From Campylobacter sp. (lineage in GTDB: Bacteria; Campylobacterota; Campylobacteria; Campylobacterales; Campylobacteraceae), in NCBI GenBank assembly GCA_017506845.1, contig JAFVMP010000007.1:1-9476 (forward strand): a DNA stretch of 9,476 nt, given 5' to 3'. The translations under genes and the position numbers were made by a program. Numbering within the stretch: the first letter of the stretch is position 1; each line of letters begins with the position of its first letter. Below, in pieces: positions 1 through 6,690 of this stretch. The notes below the pieces were generated by a model. It saw nothing but the letters and a program-made list of their open reading frames with translations. It did not search any database and had not been told where the DNA came from.

Positions 1-157
1 AAAGTAGATGTAGTTATCGTTGATAGTTCAGTAGGATTTGGATATCTTAAGAAAAATAGCGATATCATAAGCTTTTTAGAAGAAGCAGATGGTAGCGATG
101 GGTTTGCATTTGCATTTGATATATGATAAATTGCTTATCAAATATGACCTTAAATGA
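1..157 (+). pseudogene. 3' end of a probable ABC-transporter substrate-binding protein gene, apparently frameshifted
   Basis: The gene enters from the left edge. Frame 1 reads VDVVIVDSSVGFGYLKKN, then GFAFAFDI, and stops at TGA 124-126, followed at once by TAA. 'D-x-V-I-V-D-S...Y-L-K-K-N' followed by 'GFAFAF' resembles the C-terminal lobe of family 3 (amino-acid type) periplasmic substrate-binding proteins. Those proteins normally continue for about 25-30 residues to an ending like 'GTYDKIYKKY'. Frame 2 supplies such an ending: IYDKLLIKYDLK runs from 119 to a TGA at 155-157, which would share ATGA with the thiE start. I infer that an ancestral gene coupled to thiE lost a short internal segment and its frame near 115-121. 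The family call rests on about 41 residues. A genuinely short C-terminus, or a different protein family, remains possible. Confidence 0.45.
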
Positions 158-762
158 ATCAAATTTACGCATTAACCGATCAACACTTCACTCCACTAAA
201 TAGACTAAAAGCTCAGATTAATGAGCTTTTAACTGGTGGAGTTAAAATCATTCAATACAGAAATAAAAGCCAAATTCACGATATCGCTTTGCTAAAAGAT
301 ATAAGCCAAATTTGCAAAAATAGTGGTACTAAATTTATAATTAACGATGATGTACAACTAGCTAAAATGGTAGATGCTAGTGGAGTTCATATAGGCAAAG
401 ATGATGATAGCCTACAAAAAGCTAGAGACATTTTAGGCTATAATGCATATATAGGAGTAAGCTGCTATAACGACTTAGAGCGTGCTAAAGATGCAGTAAA
501 AAATGGAGCTGATTATGTAGCTTTTGGAGCTTTATTTGCTAGTCCTACTAAGCCAAATGCGTCTATTTGCTCACTTGATATAATAAAAGAAGCCAAAAAT
601 AATCTAACTAGTAAAATCGCAGTAATAGGCGGGATAAATAGCTCAAATTTAAATATCGTTAAAGAGCTTAAAATTGATTATATAGCCATTGTTTCAGCGC
701 TATATACACCTGGGTCAATCACGCAAAATCTAGCCAACTTAAACACGATATTAAAGGGATAA
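154..762 (+). CDS. thiE: Thiamine phosphate synthase
   Basis: This cytoplasmic TIM-barrel enzyme joins hydroxymethylpyrimidine diphosphate to hydroxyethylthiazole phosphate, giving thiamine phosphate and releasing pyrophosphate. The 202-residue product has the usual family length and shows the expected motifs in order: QYRNK (34-38), the IND segment with the metal-binding Asp (63-66), GVHIGKDD (77-84), GVSCYN (101-106), PTK (131-133), IGGI (158-161) and IVSALY (179-184). The start is the ATG directly after an in-frame TAA, so no longer form is possible. No good Shine-Dalgarno lies upstream, which fits former coupling to the upstream gene, whose alternate-frame TGA overlaps this ATG. uppP begins 1 base after the stop. 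No other thiamine gene and no TPP riboswitch is visible here. Confidence 0.95.
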   Translation: MNQIYALTDQHFTPLNRLKAQINELLTGGVKIIQYRNKSQIHDIALLKDISQICKNSGTKFIINDDVQLAKMVDASGVHIGKDDDSLQKARDILGYNAYIGVSCYNDLERAKDAVKNGADYVAFGALFASPTKPNASICSLDIIKEAKNNLTSKIAVIGGINSSNLNIVKELKIDYIAIVSALYTPGSITQNLANLNTILKG

Positions 763-763
763 A

Positions 764-1549
764 ATGGATATAATATCAGCGATAATCTTAGGCATAGTAG
801 AGGGACTTACTGAGTTTTTGCCAGTTAGTTCTACAGGTCATATGATTCTTACTTCACACTTTTTAGGCTTAGAGCAAACTCAAACATTAAAATGCTTTGA
901 AGTTGTTATCCAGCTTGGTAGTATTTTAGCTGTAGTTTGGGCGTTTAAAGAGCGTCTTGTTAGTGATTTTTCTTTATGGATTAAGCTTGTTATTGGCTTT
1001 ATCCCAACTGCAATTATTGGATTTTTGGCATATAAACATATCAAAGAGCTATTTGACCCAAATACTGTGGCGTATATGTTAATAATTGGTGGTATTATAT
1101 TTATAATAGTTGAATTATTCCAAAAACGCCCTAGCTATACTCCTACTACAAATCACTTACACAATCTTAGCTACAAGCAAGCATTTATTATAGGTCTTAG
1201 TCAATGTTTGGCTATGATTCCAGGTACTTCTCGTAGTGGTGCTACCATCATCACTGGGTTGCTTTGCGGTTTAAATCGTGAAGTAGCTGCTAGGTTTAGT
1301 TTTTTACTTGCTATTCCTACCATGCTTGCAGCTGCTACATATGATAGTTATAAAAATAGAGATATATTTATTACGAATTTGGATCAAATTTGGATATTTC
1401 TACTTGGTAGTGCAGTAGCTTTTATAGTAGCATTGGCTATTATTAAACTATTTTTACATTTTGTAGCTAAATTTAGCTATATTAGTTTTGGAGTATATCG
1501 CATAATTTTAGGAATAGTCTTTTTAGTATTTGCCCCAAATGTTATTTAA
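764..1549 (+). CDS. uppP: Undecaprenyl-diphosphatase (UppP/BacA family)
   Basis: This integral inner-membrane enzyme dephosphorylates undecaprenyl diphosphate to recycle the lipid carrier for peptidoglycan and other surface polysaccharides. Its overproduction gives bacitracin resistance in other bacteria. The 261-residue product is full length and strongly hydrophobic, with about eight membrane segments. The two family signatures are clear: EGLTEFLPVSSTGHM at 13-27, holding the catalytic Glu17 and His26 equivalents, and PGTSRSG at 153-159, with the phosphate-binding Arg157. The ATG lies 1 base beyond the thiE stop. AAGGGA at 754-759, inside the last thiE codons, is its ribosome-binding site. 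It converges on hemD with a 12-base gap, and no GC-rich terminator hairpin is visible there. Confidence 0.96.
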   Translation: MDIISAIILGIVEGLTEFLPVSSTGHMILTSHFLGLEQTQTLKCFEVVIQLGSILAVVWAFKERLVSDFSLWIKLVIGFIPTAIIGFLAYKHIKELFDPNTVAYMLIIGGIIFIIVELFQKRPSYTPTTNHLHNLSYKQAFIIGLSQCLAMIPGTSRSGATIITGLLCGLNREVAARFSFLLAIPTMLAAATYDSYKNRDIFITNLDQIWIFLLGSAVAFIVALAIIKLFLHFVAKFSYISFGVYRIILGIVFLVFAPNVI

Positions 1550-1561
1550 ATTTTACCAATG

Positions 1562-2209
1562 CTAAGATGATAAGGATATATTTTTGGCTAATTCTATACA
1601 GCTTTTTAAATTTTGTGTATTTGAAACCATAACATTATCACAATAGCTACTTAAAGCCGCTGCTGTAGCTTTGCCTATAGCGACTGCTTGATAGCTCTTA
1701 TCCCAGCCAAAATTTTGTATAAAAGCCCGTGTATTCATAGGGCTTGTAAATATTATAGTTGAGTTTGGCTCTGGCTTTTTGATATCTTTTGGATTTAATA
1801 TTAAATTCTCATAGCCATCTACTACTGTAATATCAATGCCATTTTGGCTAAAGTATATATCTAAATTTGAAACTATCTCTTTGGCCTTGATAAATAAAAC
1901 CTTTTTGCCATATAATTTCTCTAAAATTTCAGCTCCAAATTCATCGCCGTGCGAATTTTTTGCTTCATAAATTTGCGTAAATCCAAACTCCTTGCATGCC
2001 AAAGCAGTAGCCCTACCAATAGCAAAAACCAAAATATCAGTTAGGGCTATAGAGTTAAATTTAAGTGCATTTATAGAGTTTTTGCTAGTTACTATAATTG
2101 CATCAAATTTATTAAGATTAACATCAAATTTAAAAAATTTAATTTTGCAAAGATTTAGCCATGCAATATCATTATCATCATATGGCGTATTTGAGATTAA
2201 ATATATCAT
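1562..2209 (-). CDS. hemD: Uroporphyrinogen-III synthase
   Basis: This cytoplasmic heme-pathway enzyme closes hydroxymethylbilane with inversion of ring D to give uroporphyrinogen III. The 215-residue product is slightly short for the family but has both HEM4 half-domains. The weak but typical signatures are present: TSKNSINAL (41-49), AIGRATA (63-69), TSPMNTRAF (155-163) and AIGKATAAAL (177-186). HemD proteins diverge strongly, so the call rests on this pattern. The ATG shares ATGA with the methyltransferase stop. No convincing Shine-Dalgarno lies within 15 bases upstream (the nearest purine run, GAGG, is about 25 bases away), so translation may depend on ribosomes finishing the methyltransferase gene. 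Confidence 0.88.
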   Translation of the reverse strand: MIYLISNTPYDDNDIAWLNLCKIKFFKFDVNLNKFDAIIVTSKNSINALKFNSIALTDILVFAIGRATALACKEFGFTQIYEAKNSHGDEFGAEILEKLYGKKVLFIKAKEIVSNLDIYFSQNGIDITVVDGYENLILNPKDIKKPEPNSTIIFTSPMNTRAFIQNFGWDKSYQAVAIGKATAAALSSYCDNVMVSNTQNLKSCIELAKNISLSS

Positions 2210-3462
2210 AAGTTATCAATTAGCAGCTTTTTAACCTCTTTTGCGATTGCATTTGCAAGTGGCGGTGGTACTGCATTTCCAACTTGCTCACATCTTTTAG
2301 AATGGGAACCAAAAAATTTATAATCTATAGGAAATCCTGTAATTGTTGCTGCTTCTCTTACGGTTATGCTTCTATCATATTTGGGGTGAAGTGGAAAATT
2401 ACTATGTCCGGGCACTAATGTTGGCGCAAGCGAATCAAAACTAAGCCTCATTGTATTGCCGCGAGAATAAAATTTAGAAATTTGCAAGTGCTTTGGCAAA
2501 TCATCTACACATTCAGCAATATTACTACCAGGCTTAATATACCTAAATCTTTCGACTGTTTTTGAGCTGTGCTGCATAGGTTTATTATCTTCATCATTTA
2601 AATCACTATAGTCAATCTTAGCTAAAACATCGCCAATTAAATTTGGTTGCTTAAACTCAATTTTATTTAACAAATCGGTCTCAAAATCCATTTTAGTATT
2701 AATCTCGCCATTACTAAAAATCGGTAATGGAAAATTAAATTTACCTTTCAAATCATCTCTAACAGCAACAATTATCAATCTCTCACGCTTTGTAGCACTT
2801 CCATACCAAGCTGAATTTAAAATTTTATACTCTACTTTATAGCCTAGTTCATTATAAATTTTTACTATTTCATCAATAACGCCAATTTGATATTTTGAAA
2901 TTTCTTTTAATAAATTTGCTTTTTTTTCCTTTAATTCTTTGCCATAATTTTCAAATTCAGTAGTTATATTATCATTTTTTCTTAATTTTGCCTTTTTACC
3001 TTTATAGTTCTCTAATTCTTGCCATAGCATATCGACTTGATTTAATATATTCTCAGGACAATTCTTTGGTAAAATTTTAGCTGTCAGCATACCTTTTACA
3101 TTTTCTATTATGCTAATTTTAGGTCTAAGCATAGCAACGATATCTAAATAATATTTATAAAAATGATTTCTTGCATCATTTGGGCTTCTCTCTCCAGCTA
3201 AAGAAAACCCCTTGCAAACAATCCCTCCAAAACATACATCAATGCTTTTATTAATTTTATCTTTTAACTTTTTAGGCTCTATCTTTGTAATATCCGTGCT
3301 ATCTATTATTGAATTTTTAAGGAGTTCTTTGTTATTGTAAGTTAATGTTTTTAAAGCATTTTCATCAAAGTCATTCACATATACAGTCTCAAATTCATTT
3401 TGCATAAATCCTAAATGACTACCACCTGCCCCAACAAAAAATTCACAAATATTAAAGCTCAT
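2206..3462 (-). CDS. C5-cytosine DNA methyltransferase of a type II restriction-modification system
   Basis: This enzyme transfers a methyl group from S-adenosylmethionine to carbon 5 of cytosine in a specific DNA site and protects host DNA from the partner nuclease. In the 418-residue product I see motif I (EFFVGAGG, 7-14), motif IV with catalytic Cys83 (GGIVCKGFS, 79-87), motif VI (ENV, 120-122), motif VIII (KRERL, 225-229), a region before motif IX with APTLVPG (346-352), motif IX (REAATITGFP, 369-378) and motif X (QVGNAVPP, 393-400). Motif IV lacks the usual Pro-Pro and Gln. Motif VIII has Lys where Gln is usual. A Lys/Glu-rich insertion of about 60 residues (near 145-205) separates motifs VI and VIII. 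I chose the ATG at 3462 because AGGA (3472-3469) lies 6 bases before it. A TTG five codons upstream is less likely. The start overlaps the endonuclease gene by 11 bases, and the stop overlaps hemD. The target site cannot be read from the sequence. Confidence 0.93.
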   Translation of the reverse strand: MSFNICEFFVGAGGSHLGFMQNEFETVYVNDFDENALKTLTYNNKELLKNSIIDSTDITKIEPKKLKDKINKSIDVCFGGIVCKGFSLAGERSPNDARNHFYKYYLDIVAMLRPKISIIENVKGMLTAKILPKNCPENILNQVDMLWQELENYKGKKAKLRKNDNITTEFENYGKELKEKKANLLKEISKYQIGVIDEIVKIYNELGYKVEYKILNSAWYGSATKRERLIIVAVRDDLKGKFNFPLPIFSNGEINTKMDFETDLLNKIEFKQPNLIGDVLAKIDYSDLNDEDNKPMQHSSKTVERFRYIKPGSNIAECVDDLPKHLQISKFYSRGNTMRLSFDSLAPTLVPGHSNFPLHPKYDRSITVREAATITGFPIDYKFFGSHSKRCEQVGNAVPPPLANAIAKEVKKLLIDNL

Positions 3463-4558
3463 TAATAATCCTTTCAAAGCTACTTTTATATTCTGTATAT
3501 TTTGTATTATTTTTTATATGTTCTATTAATTTTTCTTTATTACTATTTAATGGATTGAGCAAAATTTTTCTATTTTTATCTCTAGGATTAAATTGAATTA
3601 ATCCAAAATCATCTCTTATAATGTTTAACCAACTTGAAAGATACCGCCCATTAGATTGAGTTAAAAATAAAATATCATTTTTATAATCATATTTTTCAAA
3701 AATTTTAGATATGATTTCTTGAATACTTAAGTTGCTATCCATTTCCAATATAGAAAATATTATTTCAAAATATGGCTTTATATATGCCTCATATATCATA
3801 TAAGCAAAATCGCTAAAATCCATATTAGCAAAATTAACACCGATTGATGTTGGATAATTTTCAGAATCGATAAATCCCAAAGAGGCAAGAGATATAAAAG
3901 CATTTCTCCAATTGTTATTATTAATGCTATTGCTCTTTCTTAATATATTATTTTCTATATCTCTTCTAGCAACTCTTATGGATTTTAATTTTAATACCAG
4001 CAAAACTTTTAATAAAAAATATAATTCAAAAATTCTATTATCTCTAATATAATATTGAGAAATGATGGTTAAATTTTGAATTTTGCTATTTTTTAGAGTT
4101 TCTAATTCTTTATCACCTATCAAACGAACTGCTAAATTTTTTGAATTTACCTCTATTATCTTTTTACTTTTTGGATATTTAAAAAGCCCAATATTAAAAT
4201 CATTTAATCTCAAAACAGTATCAGGAAAAATATAAACGCTACTAAAATCATCTAAATTGCAAAAATTATAATTTTGCCTAGATAGCTTATTTTCTGCAAA
4301 AAATTCATACTGAAAAATCTGCCCTATCCCACGAACAAAATCAGTTACATTAATATCTGCACCTTTGCACTCCATAATAGCTTTTACAATATTATTTTCA
4401 AAAATTGTAAAATCTGCTATAATGCCATTAATATATCTATCTTCTCTAATGAACTTGCTTTGATAAAAATCTATACTCAAGCATTCACAAATTCTTTGCT
4501 GAATTTGTGAATTTTGAAATATTGCATCTTGAAATTTTTTTTCAAATTTAAATTCCAT
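3452..4558 (-). CDS. Probable type II restriction endonuclease (PD-(D/E)XK fold)
   Basis: This is the likely nuclease partner of the adjacent cytosine methyltransferase, cutting unmethylated DNA. The 368-residue product has a PD-(D/E)XK pattern near its N-terminus: Asp49 (IIADF), then Glu63-Cys64-Lys65 (MECKG), then RGIGQIFQY at 76-84, whose Gln is typical of a conserved helix in this fold. The C-terminal half has two stretches that could be winged-helix DNA-binding segments (about 195-245 and 310-350); this is inference. I chose the ATG at 4558, 1 base after the guaA stop, because GGGAG (4567-4563) precedes it with 4-base spacing. A TTG at 4573 inside guaA would add five residues. The gene is extremely AT-rich: 12 of 60 bases are G or C at 3901-3960. 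I do not recognise a specific named enzyme. A nuclease of unrelated function is possible, but the pairing with a methyltransferase argues for restriction. Confidence 0.8.
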   Translation of the reverse strand: MEFKFEKKFQDAIFQNSQIQQRICECLSIDFYQSKFIREDRYINGIIADFTIFENNIVKAIMECKGADINVTDFVRGIGQIFQYEFFAENKLSRQNYNFCNLDDFSSVYIFPDTVLRLNDFNIGLFKYPKSKKIIEVNSKNLAVRLIGDKELETLKNSKIQNLTIISQYYIRDNRIFELYFLLKVLLVLKLKSIRVARRDIENNILRKSNSINNNNWRNAFISLASLGFIDSENYPTSIGVNFANMDFSDFAYMIYEAYIKPYFEIIFSILEMDSNLSIQEIISKIFEKYDYKNDILFLTQSNGRYLSSWLNIIRDDFGLIQFNPRDKNRKILLNPLNSNKEKLIEHIKNNTKYTEYKSSFERIINEL

Positions 4559-4559
4559 C

Positions 4560-6092
4560 TTACTCCCACTCAATTGTCGCAGGTGGTTTAGAGCTTATAT
4601 CATATACTACGCGGTTAATTCCATTTACTTCATTTATAATTCTACGGCTACAATTTTCTAATAGATCATATGGCAATCTTGAAAAACTAGCTGTCATACC
4701 ATCGCTTGCATCTACCACACGGATACAAACAGCATTTTCATATGTTCTATTATCACCCATTACGCCTACTGAATTTACATTTAAAAGCACACAAAATGCT
4801 TGCCAAGTCTTATCATACCAGCCGCTGCTTTTTAGCTCTTCGCGTAGTATCACATCAGCTTTTCTAAGTAGTTCTAAGCTAGGCTCATTTACTTCGCCCA
4901 TAATGCGAATAGCAAGACCAGGACCAGGGAATGGATGACGGAATACCACATCACGACTCAATCCAAGCTCTAATCCAAGCGCTCTAACCTCATCTTTGAA
5001 AATCTCTCTTAAAGGCTCGATAAGCTCAAATTTCATCCAATCAGGTAGCCCACCTACATTATGATGACTCTTAATAGTTTTAGAGGCGCCAACTACGCTA
5101 CTTTCTATAATATCAGTATATAGAGTTCCTTGAGCTAGATATTTTACATTAGAGTGTTTTTTAGCTTCAGCGTCAAAAACTTCAATAAATGTCTCACCGA
5201 TAATTTTGCGTTTTTTCTCTGGATCAGTTACGCCTTTTAAACGGCCTAAAAATAGATCGCTTGCATCGATACTGATTAAATTTACTCCAAGTTTTAGCTT
5301 AAACATCTCTTCAACTTGTTTAGCTTCATTTGTGCGAAGAAGACCATTATCTACAAATACTACTATTAAATTCTCAGGCACAGCAGTTGCTAAAAGTGCT
5401 GCTACAACAGAGCTATCTACGCCTCCACTTACTGCGCAAAGAACTTTATCATTGCCTACTTTTTCTTTAATTGCAGCAATTTGAGTCTTAGCAAAGCTTC
5501 CCATATTCCATGTGCTTTCACATCCACAAATCTTAGCAAAGTTTTTAAGCATTACGCTACCAAATTCACTATGAGCTACCTCTGGATGAAACTGCATAGC
5601 ATAAATTTTACGCTCAAAATCGCCAAATACACAAAACTCACTATTTTGACTCTTAGCAATCACTTCAAAGCCATTTGGCAACTCATTTACTTTATCAGAG
5701 TGGCTCATCCATACAACGCTATTATTCTCCACTCCACTCATAAAATCACACTCTTTTATAATCTCAATATTTGCCTTGCCATACTCTTTATGAGCAGCTG
5801 GAGCTACATTTGCGCCATTTTTATGAGCGATTAGTTGCATACCGTAGCAAATACCTAAGATTGGCAGCCCAAGTTCAAAAATAGCATCATCACAAAAATA
5901 TGCATTTTCATCATATACGCTTGCTGGGCCACCACTTAGAATTATCCCTTTTGGGTTTTTTGCTTTTATAGTATCTATGCTAGCATTAAAAGGTACAAGC
6001 TCAGTATAAACTCCTTGTTCTCTAAGTCTTCTAGCAATTAGCTGAGTATATTGCGAGCCAAAATCTAGTACCAAAATATCTGCATTTTTCAT
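4560..6092 (-). CDS. guaA: GMP synthase (glutamine-hydrolysing)
   Basis: This cytoplasmic enzyme converts XMP to GMP using ATP and the amide nitrogen of glutamine. The 510-residue product is full length. The N-terminal class I glutamine amidotransferase domain (about 1-195) has SGGP at 53-56, nucleophile Cys82 in GICYGMQ, and His169/Glu171 in FHPEV. The ATP-pyrophosphatase domain follows with the P-loop SGGVDSS (222-228). The C-terminal dimerisation domain ends with the classic [13 protein letters not shown] at 6102-6099 sits 6 bases before the ATG. A small lipoprotein gene lies upstream on the same strand with a 52-base gap. Downstream, the endonuclease gene begins 1 base after the stop, so guaA probably heads the transcript that carries the restriction-modification genes and hemD. 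Confidence 0.98.
   Translation of the reverse strand: MKNADILVLDFGSQYTQLIARRLREQGVYTELVPFNASIDTIKAKNPKGIILSGGPASVYDENAYFCDDAIFELGLPILGICYGMQLIAHKNGANVAPAAHKEYGKANIEIIKECDFMSGVENNSVVWMSHSDKVNELPNGFEVIAKSQNSEFCVFGDFERKIYAMQFHPEVAHSEFGSVMLKNFAKICGCESTWNMGSFAKTQIAAIKEKVGNDKVLCAVSGGVDSSVVAALLATAVPENLIVVFVDNGLLRTNEAKQVEEMFKLKLGVNLISIDASDLFLGRLKGVTDPEKKRKIIGETFIEVFDAEAKKHSNVKYLAQGTLYTDIIESSVVGASKTIKSHHNVGGLPDWMKFELIEPLREIFKDEVRALGLELGLSRDVVFRHPFPGPGLAIRIMGEVNEPSLELLRKADVILREELKSSGWYDKTWQAFCVLLNVNSVGVMGDNRTYENAVCIRVVDASDGMTASFSRLPYDLLENCSRRIINEVNGINRVVYDISSKPPATIEWE
4563..4567 (-). promoter_or_regulatory. Ribosome-binding site deciding the endonuclease start
   Basis: GGGAG on the minus strand lies in the last codons of guaA, 4 bases before the ATG at 4558. 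It favours that ATG over the upstream TTG at 4573, which overlaps guaA more deeply. guaA supplies this site, so the endonuclease gene is translated using a signal made of housekeeping coding sequence. Confidence 0.6.
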
Positions 6093-6144
6093 AACTCATC
6101 CTAAAATTAAATTTGTGCAAGTCTATCTAAATTTGGCTGATAAA

Positions 6145-6273
6145 TCAATTAGCCACACTTACTTGCTGCGAATCTGTATAAAATGGATCAGACTTATATC
6201 CACACCCTACTAAAAAAATTAAGCAAAAAGCAGCTATAATAGCCAAATGCGAAGTTTTGAGATTATTAATCAT
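6145..6273 (-). CDS. Small 42-residue lipoprotein, LptM-like
   Basis: The product starts MINNLKTSHL, followed by a hydrophobic stretch (residues 10-22) and the lipobox LVGC with Cys24 as the lipidation site. The mature part is only 19 residues, beginning CGYKSDPFY. This 'C-G-[LY]-K-x-x-P-x-Y' start resembles the LptM (YifL) group of small lipoproteins, which in E. coli assist assembly of the LPS translocon LptD. That role is inference here. The ATG at 6273 has AGGAT about 10 bases upstream, rather far. TATATT on the minus strand (6295-6290) could be a -10 box. The first 27 bases overlap the start of the divergent DciA-like gene. guaA follows 52 bases after the stop. The signal peptide, lipobox and stop together make chance unlikely. 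Confidence 0.72.
   Translation of the reverse strand: MINNLKTSHLAIIAAFCLIFLVGCGYKSDPFYTDSQQVSVAN
6235..6240 (+). promoter_or_regulatory. TATAAT -10 box for the DciA-like gene and uvrC
   Basis: A perfect TATAAT lies 6 bases before the ATG at 6247, so transcription would be expected to begin at or within a base or two of the start codon. No Shine-Dalgarno is present. The box lies within the coding sequence of the divergent lipoprotein gene. No -35 is evident, which is usual for Campylobacter sigma-70 promoters. Confidence 0.6.
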
Positions 6274-6690
6274 ATTATCAACGATCCTAAATATAAAAAT
6301 TTAAAAGCTGCTAAAGAGGCAAGAAATTTACTAAATTTATTAGGCGTAGCTAAGAGTAAGCTTATTAAATTTAGCTATCAAAAAGATGGAATTTTATTCA
6401 TAGCCGTTACACATCCACTTGCCAAACTTGAACTAAATCACGATAGTATCAAATTTCAAATAAAAAACCTATTAAACACCTATATTAGCAACAATCCAAA
6501 TAGTGCATTACAACCAATAAATAGTGTAGTAATCTTTATCACAAAACTAAAAAATTTTCAAGAAGTATCACCGCAACAAAAGCCTATATTTATAGAAAGA
6601 AGTGATGGATTATTTAAAAACAGTGCAAAAGATGAGCAAATTTATGCACTTTTTGAAAAGCTTAGAGAGTCTATAAATGCTAATCGATGA
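6247..6690 (+). CDS. DUF721/DciA-like small protein upstream of uvrC
   Basis: The 147-residue product has the look of the DUF721 family: a helical N-terminus with a conserved Leu-rich segment (NLLNLLGVAKSK, about 27-38), then a beta-rich middle (GILFIAVTHPLAKLELNHDS, 48-67) resembling the family's 'v.v.sp..a.eL' core, then a helix IKNLLNTYI. In many bacteria DUF721 is DciA, which helps load the replicative helicase DnaB. Whether this version does so is unproven, and no signal peptide or membrane segment is seen. The ATG at 6247 is supported by the TATAAT 6 bases upstream rather than by a ribosome-binding site. The gene overlaps uvrC by 14 bases, implying coupled expression. If it is not DciA, it is a conserved hypothetical. 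Confidence 0.78.
   Translation: MRSFEIINHIINDPKYKNLKAAKEARNLLNLLGVAKSKLIKFSYQKDGILFIAVTHPLAKLELNHDSIKFQIKNLLNTYISNNPNSALQPINSVVIFITKLKNFQEVSPQQKPIFIERSDGLFKNSAKDEQIYALFEKLRESINANR

Noticed and set aside
105..125. Programmed frameshift joining frame 1 to frame 2 in the first gene
   Set aside because: No slippery heptamer or stimulatory structure is visible, and the missing stretch of about 20-25 residues points to a deletion rather than recoding.
1992..2234. Open frame on the plus strand across the hemD start
   Set aside because: It is antisense to hemD and the methyltransferase end, with no recognisable domain.
3463..3477. Longer methyltransferase start at a TTG
   Set aside because: The ATG at 3462 has AGGA 6 bases upstream and puts motif I at the usual distance from the N-terminus.
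4559..4573. Longer endonuclease start at a TTG inside guaA
   Set aside because: The ATG at 4558 has GGGAG at proper spacing. The TTG would only add five residues read from the guaA end.
5206..5834. Two open frames on the plus strand inside guaA
   Set aside because: They are antisense to a fully conserved GMP synthase gene, have no family motifs, and follow from its codon use.
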